Origin: CAVVDY01 sp963815775
GTDB taxonomy: Bacteria; Acidobacteriota; Terriglobia; Terriglobales; Acidobacteriaceae
Reading direction: 5' to 3'
DNA: 64,000 nucleotides
Assembly (NCBI GenBank): GCA_963815775.1
Contig: CAWFIB010000005.1
Coordinates: forward strand, 62,001 to 126,000
Positions 1 through 7,876 of the stretch are shown piece after piece (position 1 is the first letter of the stretch; every line of letters begins with the position of its first letter). The translations under genes and the position numbers were made by a program. The notes beneath the pieces were generated by a model, which made no database searches, was not told the DNA's origin, and was given only the letters and a program-made list of their open reading frames with translations.

Positions 1-385
1 CTCCGACGACGACAATTTCGGCTCCCAGCGCGGCCGTCGCGTCCACCTTGATCTTGGGCGCGTTGCGTGGCATGACCATCACGCACTTGACGCCAAACAC
101 CCGCGCCGCATACGCCACACCCTGCGCATGGTTACCGCTGGAGTACGAGATGACGCCCTTCGCCCGCTCGCTCTCGGTCAGTGACGCGATCTTGTTGTAG
201 GCTCCGCGCAGCTTGAATGCGCCGATGGGCTGGAATGACTCCGGCTTTAGCCACAGCCCTGAGGCAGGCACAGAGGTGGGCGCGCCGTTTTTCTCGGCGG
301 GTGGATAGTAGCGCACCAACGGAGTACGCGCTGCGACGCCGTGTATTTTTTTCTGCGCAGCTTTGATGTCGTCGAGTGTGACCAT
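1..385 (-). CDS. Threonine/serine dehydratase, N-terminal part (cut by window edge)
   Basis: Partial gene: the first 128 or so codons are present and the rest lies left of the window. The protein begins MVTLDDIKAAQKKI and contains PIGAFKLRGAYNKI, where the lysine is the expected PLP Schiff-base residue of fold-type II beta-eliminating enzymes, followed by SSGNHAQGVAYAA, the phosphate/substrate loop of threonine dehydratases. Such enzymes deaminate threonine to 2-oxobutyrate, either for isoleucine synthesis or for catabolism. The missing C-terminus would show whether an ACT regulatory domain is present, so the biosynthetic (IlvA) and catabolic (TdcB) types cannot be told apart. It starts 2 bp after the stop of the upstream hydrolase gene and is probably co-transcribed with it and with RNase J. 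Confidence 0.85.
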   Translation of the reverse strand, partial: MVTLDDIKAAQKKIHGVAARTPLVRYYPPAEKNGAPTSVPASGLWLKPESFQPIGAFKLRGAYNKIASLTESERAKGVISYSSGNHAQGVAYAARVFGVKCVMVMPRNAPKIKVDATAALGAEIVVVG

Positions 386-387
386 GC

Positions 388-1593
388 TTAATCGGCAGGT
401 GATGCCGCAGGTGTCCCGATTGCGGTCGGGGGTGTGGCGCCCTGCGATGCGGGGGTATTCCGCAGTTCGCAGAACATCAACGCTATCCAGTGTACAAGGG
501 CAAGCTTTTCCCGGAAGGCCGCTGCGTGACCCAGTTCCACGTGGGTGATCACCGGAGTGATCAAGGTATCCACCAGATACTGTTGCGGAATATTTTTCTT
601 CAGCCACAGAAGTTCGGTGGGAGGGATTACCGAGTCAGCAGAGCCATGCAACAGCAGCACCGGCATATGTATTGCGCCCAGCCGTCCGGCAGGCGAGGTC
701 GCCGTCAATTGCTCCCGGTCCTCGCTGATCTGGGCCAGAATCTCCTGCCGCAGGCTGTCGAACTGCTGATGATAAATCCGTTGCATTACTTCCTGATCGG
801 CGGGCGTCATCTGCGCGGTGATCGCTTCCGACTGCTTACCTTCATTCGACAGCAGGAGCTTGATTGCCTCTTGCCCCTTGCTCACATCCTGCTGCTCAAA
901 GAAATCACCCGGGCGGTCGCAGACTACGATCAGCGGCCCATACTCATGCGGTGTGAGGTGCTCGACCGTCCCGTCCGGGCGCACCGCTTCTCCCGTCGCG
1001 AAAAAGCGCAGCACGTGGGCCAGATCATAATAGGCGCCAATGGTGGCGATCCACGCGATCGAGCTGTTGTACTGCGGATCGGTGGCGGCCATCAAGCCCA
1101 GCCCGCCGGAGAAGCTGATGCACAGCAGCCCCACCTTGGGCACGGCGAGCTGATGCGCAAAAAATTGCACGGCACTTCCAATCACGCCGGCGGATTTGGC
1201 CTCGACGCGATATTCGGCGATCGCCTCAAGCTGGGGCGTCATAACGAAATAGCCGCTAGCCGCCAGCGAACGCGCAAAATTCACCAGCCGAGGCTCATTC
1301 AGGCCGAGCCGGTGCATGCCATGCACCACCACGATCCCGGGCGCAGAAGCGACACCCACCGGTACGTAAACCCGCGCCGGCACGGCGTGGCCGTTGACTT
1401 CGAACGATTCGTCGCGGGCCTCGACGGCGTGCCCGTCGTAGTTGGCGATCCGCCCATTGGCCTGAGGATTGGCAATGCGGGTGAGCAGCGATGCTGCATG
1501 CAGGTAGTCCTGCGCGACGGGGTGGAGAAGAATGGCCACGATTACAAGTACAAAGAGAGTCCCGGCAAGGATTCGCGGCTTTAAGGAGCGCAC
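388..1593 (-). CDS. Alpha/beta hydrolase with N-terminal membrane anchor
   Basis: 401 residues. A hydrophobic segment at about residues 10-25 (ILAGTLFVLVIVAILL) is a signal anchor, so the enzyme probably acts at or outside the inner membrane. The alpha/beta-hydrolase core shows VVHGMHRLG (oxyanion region), a nucleophile elbow CISFSGG in which the usual first glycine is cysteine, LLLHGSADSVIPPTE (acid strand) and THVELGHAAAF near the histidine position. This resembles dienelactone-hydrolase-like or acyl esterases, but the substrate cannot be inferred. The gene lies between RNase J (9 bp upstream) and threonine dehydratase (2 bp downstream) in one minus-strand transcription unit. Confidence 0.7.
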   Translation of the reverse strand: MRSLKPRILAGTLFVLVIVAILLHPVAQDYLHAASLLTRIANPQANGRIANYDGHAVEARDESFEVNGHAVPARVYVPVGVASAPGIVVVHGMHRLGLNEPRLVNFARSLAASGYFVMTPQLEAIAEYRVEAKSAGVIGSAVQFFAHQLAVPKVGLLCISFSGGLGLMAATDPQYNSSIAWIATIGAYYDLAHVLRFFATGEAVRPDGTVEHLTPHEYGPLIVVCDRPGDFFEQQDVSKGQEAIKLLLSNEGKQSEAITAQMTPADQEVMQRIYHQQFDSLRQEILAQISEDREQLTATSPAGRLGAIHMPVLLLHGSADSVIPPTELLWLKKNIPQQYLVDTLITPVITHVELGHAAAFREKLALVHWIALMFCELRNTPASQGATPPTAIGTPAASPAD

Positions 1594-1602
1594 GAGAAGA
1601 CT

Positions 1603-3273
1603 TCAGATTTCCAGAATAACCGGCATGATCAGCGGCCGGCGCGAAGTATTCTTCACGATGAAGCGCTTCAGGTCCTGGCGAATCTTCTCTTTGATCATGC
1701 CATAGTCGCCCTTCTCTTCATCGCTCGAGCCCTGCAAGGTGTTCATTACGGTCTGGCGCGCCTGCTCCAGGAATCCGTTTTCCGCCATGCTGCCGCTAAA
1801 GCCGCGCATCACGATTTCCGGCGTCGACTCTACCTCCCCGGTCAGCTTGTTGATGGCGATGATGGGGAGCACGATGCCGTCCTCACTGAGGTGGCGGCGG
1901 TCGCGAATCACCAGGTCTTCCACCACATCGCCCATGGAGTTCGAATCGATGCAGATTCTACCGACTGCCACCTTGCCGGCCTTACGCGCGCCCAGTTCGT
2001 CGAATTCCAGCATGTCGCCGCTTTCGATCATCAGCACATTTCCTACCGAGCCGTGCATCGCTGCGGCCAGCTCCGCGTGTAGCTTGAGCTGACGATATTC
2101 CCCGTGGATTGGAATGAAGTATTGCGGCTTCACCAGGTTGATGATGAGCTTGAGCTCTTCCTGACTGGCGTGGCCGCTGACGTGCACCGGCGGAGAAGAC
2201 CCATCATCATAAATCACGTGCGCGTTGCGGCGGAAAAGGTGGTCGATAACGCGATAGATCGCCTTCTCATTTCCGGGAATGATACGCGAGGAGAGCACAA
2301 CCGTGTCCCCCGGCGCGATACGCGCGTGCTTGTGATTATCCACCGCAGCCCGCGACAGCGCCGACATGGGCTCGCCCTGAGTGCCGCTGATGAGTATGCA
2401 GACTTTGTCGGGGGGCAGCTCCTTCACTTGCGAAGGGTGTATCAGCAGGCCCTCGGGGACCTCGATATAGCCAAGGTCCTGTGCGATCTCGGTCGACTCC
2501 ATCATCGACCGCCCAACCACGGCAACTTTTCGTCCATGCTCGAACGCTTCTTCCATCGCCAGCTTGATGCGATGGATCGAAGACGAAAAGCAGGCGATGA
2601 ACAGCTTCTTCTGGCTGCGCGAGAAGATCTCCTGAAAGCGCGCACGAACCGCTCGCTCGCTCGGCGTGTAGCCCCGCCGCTCGACGTTGGTCGAATCCTG
2701 AAACAGGGCCAGCACGCCCTGCTTACCGTACTCGGCAAAGGAGTGCAGATCGAAGAGCCGGTTGTCCGTCGGAGTGGGATCAACCTTGAAGTCGCCGGTG
2801 TGGATCAGTATGCCCAATGGCGTATGAATCGCCAGGGCGACGCAATCCACCAGACTGTGGGTGACTTGAATAGGATGAATGGTGAAGGGGCCGACTTTAA
2901 AGCTGTCGCCGGCGCGAATTTCGTTGAGAACGACCTCGTCCAGCAGGCCATGCTCTTCCAACTTGCCTTCAACCGACGCCAAGGTGAACTCAGTGCCATA
3001 CACCGGCACATTCAACTCGGAAAGAATCCAGGGCAGGGCGCCGATGTGGTCTTCGTGTCCATGGGTGAGCACAATGGCGCGGACGTGCTGGCGGTTCTGC
3101 AACAGGTAGCTGATATCAGGGACGACGATGTCGACCCCCAACAGCTCCGATTCAGGGAACATGAGTCCAGCGTCGATGACGATGATGTCATCAGCCCAGC
3201 GAATTGCCATGCAATTCATGCCAAATTCGCCGAGACCACCCAGAGGTACAACCTGCAACTTACCAGTTGGCAT
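1603..3273 (-). CDS. rnj: Ribonuclease J
   Basis: 556 residues from the ATG at 3271-3273; an in-frame GTG/ATG further upstream would add a 28-residue extension rich in K and E that does not look conserved, so the start at MPTGKLQVVPLGGLGEFGMN is preferred. RNase J is a metallo-beta-lactamase/beta-CASP enzyme with 5'-3' exo- and endoribonuclease activity in mRNA decay and rRNA maturation. Visible motifs are LTHGHEDHIGALP (zinc motif HxHxDH), HTGDFKVDPTP, the beta-CASP part with SSSIHRI and VVGRSMM, ISGTQGEP, and FIPIHGEYRQL. The length matches the usual 550-560 residues. It heads a minus-strand unit and is divergent from the EcsC-family gene. Confidence 0.95.
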   Translation of the reverse strand: MPTGKLQVVPLGGLGEFGMNCMAIRWADDIIVIDAGLMFPESELLGVDIVVPDISYLLQNRQHVRAIVLTHGHEDHIGALPWILSELNVPVYGTEFTLASVEGKLEEHGLLDEVVLNEIRAGDSFKVGPFTIHPIQVTHSLVDCVALAIHTPLGILIHTGDFKVDPTPTDNRLFDLHSFAEYGKQGVLALFQDSTNVERRGYTPSERAVRARFQEIFSRSQKKLFIACFSSSIHRIKLAMEEAFEHGRKVAVVGRSMMESTEIAQDLGYIEVPEGLLIHPSQVKELPPDKVCILISGTQGEPMSALSRAAVDNHKHARIAPGDTVVLSSRIIPGNEKAIYRVIDHLFRRNAHVIYDDGSSPPVHVSGHASQEELKLIINLVKPQYFIPIHGEYRQLKLHAELAAAMHGSVGNVLMIESGDMLEFDELGARKAGKVAVGRICIDSNSMGDVVEDLVIRDRRHLSEDGIVLPIIAINKLTGEVESTPEIVMRGFSGSMAENGFLEQARQTVMNTLQGSSDEEKGDYGMIKEKIRQDLKRFIVKNTSRRPLIMPVILEI

Positions 3274-3296
3274 CAGCAAGTTTGATGCTAGCACGG

Positions 3297-3455
3297 GAAA
3301 GCCGCTCTTCGCTTTTCGCTCTTCGCCTTTGGCCAGCCATGCGACTACCACAGACAAAGGCAGCGAAAGAATTCACCGTGGTCTGCCTGTGAGCAAGCTG
3401 GAATTGAGCTCTGGCGAAAAGCGAATAGCGAAAGCCGACCCGCGAAAAGCGCGAC
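3297..3455. repeat. GCGAAAAGCG-type low-complexity repeats between divergent genes
   Basis: The intergenic stretch between the divergent RNase J and EcsC-family genes holds repeated CGCTTTTCGC / GCGAAAAGCG words in both orientations, for example CTCTTCGCTTTTCGCTCTTC near 3305 and GCGAAAAGCGAATAGCG near 3415, so the two ends can pair. A TATACT hexamer at about 3469-3474 just before the plus-strand gene could be a -10 element. I see no protein-coding potential. Confidence 0.4.
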
Positions 3456-3482
3456 CATGAAAGGCGTCCTATACTAAAGACC

Positions 3483-4169
3483 ATGCCTGACCACGAACCC
3501 AAGGGATTGATGCGGCGAGCGCTGGAAGCGGCCATCCGCAAGGCGTTCACGCGCGCCTACCAGACCATCAAGGTCGATCCGGACAAGTACCTGGAGCATC
3601 TGCGAATGGCGTACGGGCTGCCGGCCATCACCTATGACGGCGTGTTCGGGGTCGAGCTGCACGCGCTCGATCACATCGCGGAGGAGACCATTCGCGCCAG
3701 CATGAAGCTGGCGGCCGCAGAGGGCGCCGGCCTGGGCCTTGGCGGCGTCTTCACCATGCTGCCCGACCTGGGGATCCTGGCTGCCATCACCATGCGCATG
3801 ATCCAGAAGCTGAGTCTGGTGTACGGCTTCCCCTACAACACTGAAGAGGAGGAAGCCGAGCTGTGGGTCGCCGCCGCCAGCGCCGCCGGCGTGGATATCG
3901 GTCGCGAGTTGGTCGAGAAGCAGGTTGTCTCCAAGTTCGTGCCGCGGGTGATTCAGCGCATTGCCGCCAGGGCCAGTGCCGAAATCGCGGAGAAATGGGC
4001 GGGGCGGCTCATCCCGTTGGTGAGCGGAGTGATCGGCGCCGGGCTTAATTACTACTTCGTGCGCATCTGGGGCGAGCGCGCGCTGGGCCACTTCCGGCAG
4101 CGGCATCTGGCCCTGCGGCAGCGCGAGCGAATGGAAACCATCCCGTTGAGGGCGTCGAGCGCTTCTTAG
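3483..4169 (+). CDS. EcsC family protein
   Basis: 228 residues. The sequence is alpha-helical with a glycine-rich amphipathic stretch (AAAEGAGLGLGGVFTMLPDLG, residues about 78-98) followed by LAAITMRMIQKLSLVYGFPY, the hallmark arrangement of the EcsC family, then a second hydrophobic helix pair around SGVIGAGLNYYFVRI near the C-terminus. EcsC proteins are membrane-associated and poorly understood; the Bacillus name comes from linkage to an ABC transporter, which is not present here. It stands alone on the plus strand and is divergent from RNase J. Function beyond family membership is unknown. Confidence 0.75.
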   Translation: MPDHEPKGLMRRALEAAIRKAFTRAYQTIKVDPDKYLEHLRMAYGLPAITYDGVFGVELHALDHIAEETIRASMKLAAAEGAGLGLGGVFTMLPDLGILAAITMRMIQKLSLVYGFPYNTEEEEAELWVAAASAAGVDIGRELVEKQVVSKFVPRVIQRIAARASAEIAEKWAGRLIPLVSGVIGAGLNYYFVRIWGERALGHFRQRHLALRQRERMETIPLRASSAS

Positions 4170-4177
4170 AACCAGTT

Positions 4178-4382
4178 CACCACGGAGACACGGAGAACAC
4201 CGAGGGTTTAGGGTCAAGGAACCGCCCTCCAATTTTGCCCTCACGAGCGCCATCCTTTGGCGCGAGGGATCTGCTCTTGTTCCCGAGGCTGGTTGGTTGG
4301 CGGCGTAAAACATCTTCGCCGGGATGGGAGATCCCTCGCTTCGCTCGTGATGACAAACCATTCTCTGTGTCTCTGTGGTGGA
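4178..4382. repeat. Composite extragenic repeat with inverted ends
   Basis: Between the convergent EcsC-family and symporter genes lies a roughly 205-bp element. Its left end reads CACCACGGAGACACGGAGAA (4178-4197) and its right end, TCTCTGTGTCTCTGTGGTG (4362-4380), is an imperfect reverse complement. Inside is GATCCCTCGCTTCGCTCGTG (4330-4349) followed by ATGACAA, a second repeat type that recurs at 9011 and 9102. The ends could pair into a long stem in a read-through transcript. No open reading frame here looks real. Confidence 0.7.
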
Positions 4383-4395
4383 TTTGCCGTACTCT

Positions 4396-5784
4396 TCACG
4401 AACTCGCTGCCTCCGCTACGACAGGCGACGGCTGCTCCGTCCCGAACTCCCCTTCCCACTTCGCCATCACCACGGTCGCCAGACAATTGCCAAGGACGTT
4501 GACTGCCGTTCTGCCCATATCCAGCAACTGATCGATGCCCAGCAGGATAAAAACCGGCTCGGTGGGAAGCCCCACAGATGTAGCGGTGGCCAGCAGGATG
4601 ACCAGGGCTGCGCGCGACACGCCCGCGACTCCTTTGCTGGTAAGCATGAGGGTGAAGGCGATCATGAATTGCTGCCCCAGCGAGAGGTGCAGCCCCGCGA
4701 CCTGGGCGACGAAGATCGCCGCCACCGAGAGATACAGCGAGCTGCCGGTGAGATTGAAGCTGTAGCCGGTGGGAATGACGAAGGCAACGATCTGCCGCGG
4801 CACACCCATGGCTTCCATCTGCTCCATGGCGCTGGGCAAGGCGGCCTCGGAACTGGAGGTAGCGAAGGCAATGGTCACCGGCTCAGCGACTGCTTTTATG
4901 AAGCGCTTGAGTGGCACCCGGCATAGCAGGGCAATTGGCAGAAGCACGGCCCCGATGAACACGATCAAGGCCGCATAGAGGGTGAGCAGCAACTTCGCCA
5001 GGCTGCCGAGAATGCCAAGGCCGGTATGTCCCACAGTGTAGGCAATGGCCGCGCCTACTCCGAGCGGCGCCATATACATGACGATGTTGGTGAACTTGAA
5101 CATCACCTCGGCGAGGCTCTCGCAGAGGGTCAGCATCGGCCGGCGTTTTTCTTCGCCGATCAGCGCCAGGGCGACAGCAAAAATCAGGCTGAAAACTACC
5201 ACCTGGAGCACGGCATTGTCCGCCACAGACTTGGCGATATTCTCGGGAAAGACGTGCAGGATGGTGTCTTCCGCGCTGAGCTTGCTTATGCCTGCCGTGT
5301 CCGACGTTGTGGTACCCGCGATCTGCACGCCGACGCCGGCCTTGCTCAAGTTGATCGCCGCCAGACCCAGCACAATGGCGATCGTGGTCACAATCTCGAA
5401 AAAGATGATCGACCGCAGGCCCAGCCGTCCGACCTGCTTCAGGTTCGAGTGGCCGGCAATGCCGACCACCAATGTGGCGAACAGCAGCGGAGCGATGATC
5501 GTCTTGATCAGGCGCAGGAAGATTAGCGCCAGCACGCGCAGGTGAGTGGCTACGGTCGGGAAGTCATGTCCAATCTCCGCCCCCAGGAACATGGCGACGA
5601 AGATCCACGCTGAGAGCGTCCGCCGGATGCAGGCGTAGCCCACAAGCGCGAGCAGCCCTATCCAACGCAATGCCAGGTTGAGCGATGCCGCTCCCGAAAG
5701 CTTCCAGACCAGCAGCGCCGCAACCGCTGCCATTGCAGCCGTAATCAGCAGTGCTCTCTCGCGACCAGCGCCGGATCTCGTCAT
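4396..5784 (-). CDS. Dicarboxylate/amino acid:cation symporter (SDF/DAACS family)
   Basis: 462 residues with at least eight hydrophobic segments. Family signatures are FATSSSEAALPSAMEQ (HP1 serine-rich loop, usually TSSSAATLP), VIPTGYSFNLTGSSLYL (TM7, usually FNLDGT), and the C-terminal TSKGVAGVSRAALVIL (HP2). The usual aspartate of the FNLDGT motif is threonine here, so substrate preference may differ from classical DctA/GltP proteins. The N-terminal region of about 80 residues includes two extra hydrophobic stretches before the core begins around GAEIGHDFPT. Family members import C4-dicarboxylates, glutamate, aspartate or neutral amino acids with Na+ or H+. It follows dapD by 7 bp, so co-transcription with the dap genes is likely. 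Confidence 0.85.
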   Translation of the reverse strand: MTRSGAGRERALLITAAMAAVAALLVWKLSGAASLNLALRWIGLLALVGYACIRRTLSAWIFVAMFLGAEIGHDFPTVATHLRVLALIFLRLIKTIIAPLLFATLVVGIAGHSNLKQVGRLGLRSIIFFEIVTTIAIVLGLAAINLSKAGVGVQIAGTTTSDTAGISKLSAEDTILHVFPENIAKSVADNAVLQVVVFSLIFAVALALIGEEKRRPMLTLCESLAEVMFKFTNIVMYMAPLGVGAAIAYTVGHTGLGILGSLAKLLLTLYAALIVFIGAVLLPIALLCRVPLKRFIKAVAEPVTIAFATSSSEAALPSAMEQMEAMGVPRQIVAFVIPTGYSFNLTGSSLYLSVAAIFVAQVAGLHLSLGQQFMIAFTLMLTSKGVAGVSRAALVILLATATSVGLPTEPVFILLGIDQLLDMGRTAVNVLGNCLATVVMAKWEGEFGTEQPSPVVAEAASS

Positions 5785-5791
5785 GGGTTCA

Positions 5792-6628
5792 TTAACGCAG
5801 AATATCTTCCAGCTCGACTCCGCGATCGGTGCGCTCGTCGCGGTACTTCACGATCACCGGGGCGTAGAGCGAGAGTCCCCATTCGGCAGCCTTGCCTTTG
5901 GTGATCGCCCGCGCGCCGGGCACCACCACTGCGTTTTCCGGCACCCGCAGCGATTGTTCTGCCGTCGCACGGTAGATTTCACCCTTCACTACGTCGAACA
6001 GCGGCGTGGAGCGGGTAAGGACCACGCCTGCCCCAAGCACGGCCCGCGCACCTACCTGCGTTCCTTCGTACACGCCGCAATTCCCGCCGATCAGGACATC
6101 GTCCTCGATGATGACCGGCGAAGCGTTGATGGGCTCCAGCACGCCGCCAACCTGCGCTGCCGCGCTGATGTGGACCCGCTTGCCCACCTGCGCGCATGAG
6201 CCCACCAGCGCGTGGGAGTCCACCATCGTGCCTTCGTCGACGTAGGCCCCCGTATTGATGAACATGGGCGGCATGCACACGACGCCGGGTGCGACATAGG
6301 CGCCCGCCCGGATCGATGACCCGCCGGGGACGACGCGAACCCGGTCCTCAACGGAGAAATGACGAAGGGGATATGTCTCTTTGTCCACGAACGACAGCGC
6401 GTGGATGTCGCCGCTCTCGTGCAATTCTCCCAGACGAAAGCCTAGAAGGATGCCTTCTTTCACCCAGGCATTCGTCTGCCAGGAGCCGTTGACCTTCTCC
6501 GCCGCCCGGATCGCGCCAGTGGATAAGGCCGCGCGAAACTCAAGAAAAATCTCGCGGGCTTCGGCGCCACCGACCGCCGCGGCCCCCAGAGAATAGAAGC
6601 GCTCGATTGCAGGTTGTAAGGGATGCAT
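5792..6628 (-). CDS. dapD: 2,3,4,5-tetrahydropyridine-2,6-dicarboxylate N-succinyltransferase
   Basis: 278 residues, the normal size for DapD. The enzyme transfers succinyl from succinyl-CoA to tetrahydrodipicolinate in the succinylase branch of the lysine/meso-diaminopimelate pathway. The N-terminal helical domain (to about residue 95) is followed by a left-handed beta-helix made of hexapeptide repeats: GAYVAPGVVCMPPMFINTG, GAYVDEGTMVDSHALVGSCA, QVGKRVHISAAAQVGGVLEP and VIIEDDVLIGGNCGVYEG. The catalytic region DEGTMVDSHALVGS is intact. It lies 84 bp downstream of dapA on the same strand, which places consecutive lysine-pathway enzymes together. Confidence 0.95.
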   Translation of the reverse strand: MHPLQPAIERFYSLGAAAVGGAEAREIFLEFRAALSTGAIRAAEKVNGSWQTNAWVKEGILLGFRLGELHESGDIHALSFVDKETYPLRHFSVEDRVRVVPGGSSIRAGAYVAPGVVCMPPMFINTGAYVDEGTMVDSHALVGSCAQVGKRVHISAAAQVGGVLEPINASPVIIEDDVLIGGNCGVYEGTQVGARAVLGAGVVLTRSTPLFDVVKGEIYRATAEQSLRVPENAVVVPGARAITKGKAAEWGLSLYAPVIVKYRDERTDRGVELEDILR

Positions 6629-6712
6629 CTGGCGGGCAGTATATATGCTCGGCGCATTCGCTCCAATGCGTAGCTGGTATCGAACAGATGAGAAGTGTCG
6701 AATCGTCAGGAA

Positions 6713-7618
6713 TCAGCGGGCGGGCGCCGCCTGAGGTTGCAGCAGCCCCAGTTCGCTGACCACCTTCTCCAGCTTCGCGCGCGTCTCCTTCTTCATCGGA
6801 ACCAGCGGCAGCCGGTAGACCTCTTCAATTCGCCCCATCATGGCCAGCGTGGCCTTCACCGGACCAGGATTCGATTCGATAAAGTTCGCCTGCATCAGCG
6901 GCAGGTACTTGCGGAAGATCTCGCGCGCCGTGTCCCACTTGTTGGCCAGCGCCGCTCGCGTCATGCGTGCCATCTCGGCGGGAATTTCGTTCGAACAGAC
7001 CGACACGATGCCGGCGCCGCCCAGCCCGATCACAGCAAGCGTGATGGCGTCGTCGCCCGAGAATACGAGGAAGCCCTCGGGCACGCTGCCGCAGACCTCG
7101 GCGATCTGCGCGATGTTGCCACTGGCTTCCTTGACCGCGATAATGTTGGGAATCTCCGCCAACCGCAGCAGGGTCGGGGTTTCGATGTTCGTCCCGGTGC
7201 GCCCTGCGATGTTGTACAACATCAGCGGCTTCTCGCTGGCTTCGGCAATCGCCTTGAAGTGCTGGTAGATGCCCTCCTGCGTCGGCTTGTTGTAGTAGGG
7301 CGTCGCCGTCAGCACGAAGTCGACGCCGGCCCGGGACGAGATTTTTTTCGCCTTCACCACCGCCTCGTGCGTGTTGTTCGACGTGGCTCCCGCCATGATC
7401 GGCACGCGGCCTGCTGCGACTTCAATGGTGGTGTCGATCACACGCAACCATTCGTCGTGGGTCAGCGTCGGCGTCTCGCCGGTGGTGCCGCAGGGCACAA
7501 GAAAGTCGATTCCGGACTGAATTTGCCAGTCGACCAGGTGACGCAGGGCGGCTTCGTCAACGCTGCCGTCTTGCTTGAAGGGAGTGACCAGGGCCGTTCC
7601 GCAGCCGCGAAGTTTCAT
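6713..7618 (-). CDS. dapA: 4-hydroxy-tetrahydrodipicolinate synthase
   Basis: 301 residues from the ATG at 7616-7618 (MKLRGCGTALVTPF); an upstream in-frame ATG would add 15 residues that are not typical. DapA condenses pyruvate with aspartate semialdehyde at the entry to diaminopimelate/lysine synthesis. Motifs are VPCGTTGETPTL (substrate loop), MLYNIAGRTGTN with the catalytic tyrosine, and IIAVKEASGNI with the Schiff-base lysine. Length and motifs match the family. dapD follows on the same strand. Confidence 0.96.
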   Translation of the reverse strand: MKLRGCGTALVTPFKQDGSVDEAALRHLVDWQIQSGIDFLVPCGTTGETPTLTHDEWLRVIDTTIEVAAGRVPIMAGATSNNTHEAVVKAKKISSRAGVDFVLTATPYYNKPTQEGIYQHFKAIAEASEKPLMLYNIAGRTGTNIETPTLLRLAEIPNIIAVKEASGNIAQIAEVCGSVPEGFLVFSGDDAITLAVIGLGGAGIVSVCSNEIPAEMARMTRAALANKWDTAREIFRKYLPLMQANFIESNPGPVKATLAMMGRIEEVYRLPLVPMKKETRAKLEKVVSELGLLQPQAAPAR

Positions 7619-7716
7619 GATGGACCTCTTGATTTGCAATTCTAGAGCAGAAAGCTTCAGCATACTCGGACCATCGCTGCTATTCGAAAGAGGGCCCGAA
7701 GGGCGTGTGATGACAG

Positions 7717-7745
7717 CCCAGCATAGAGCGAAGCGGAATGCTGGG
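7717..7745. repeat. Hairpin-forming extragenic repeat (CCCAGCAT/ATGCTGGG)
   Basis: CCCAGCAT at 7717-7724 and ATGCTGGG at 7738-7745 are a perfect 8-bp inverted repeat around AGAGCGAAGCGGA. The loop word AGCGAAGCG resembles the core of the other repeats at 4330, 9011 and 9102. There is no U-tract, so a transcription terminator is unlikely. It sits in the spacer between holB and dapA. Confidence 0.55.
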
Positions 7746-7778
7746 TTGGATATCTTTTCGCGCCGTCCTCAAGAAACG

Positions 7779-7854
7779 AACCACAGAGACACGGAGACAC
7801 AGAGGCCGGGGAATAAGGGAATCAAATTCTCCGTGCCTCGGTGTCTCTGCGGTG
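7779..7854. repeat. Inverted pair of CACAGAGACACGGAG-type repeats
   Basis: CCACAGAGACACGGAGACAC (7781-7800) followed by AGAGG, and CTCCGTGCCTCGGTGTCTCT (7829-7848) followed by GCGGTG, are imperfect reverse complements separated by about 25 bp, forming a potential long hairpin just downstream of holB (which ends at 7877 on the minus strand). The same words bound the element at 4178-4382. Confidence 0.65.
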
Positions 7855-7876
7855 AAACGTGGGATTTCCGCGTTGA

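Noticed and set aside
490..1584. 364-codon plus-strand open frame opposite the alpha/beta hydrolase
   Set aside because: The minus frame encodes a hydrolase with signal anchor and catalytic motifs; the plus frame has no recognisable sequence.
2104..3285. 393-codon plus-strand open frame opposite RNase J
   Set aside because: RNase J motifs on the minus strand are complete; the plus product is a shadow.
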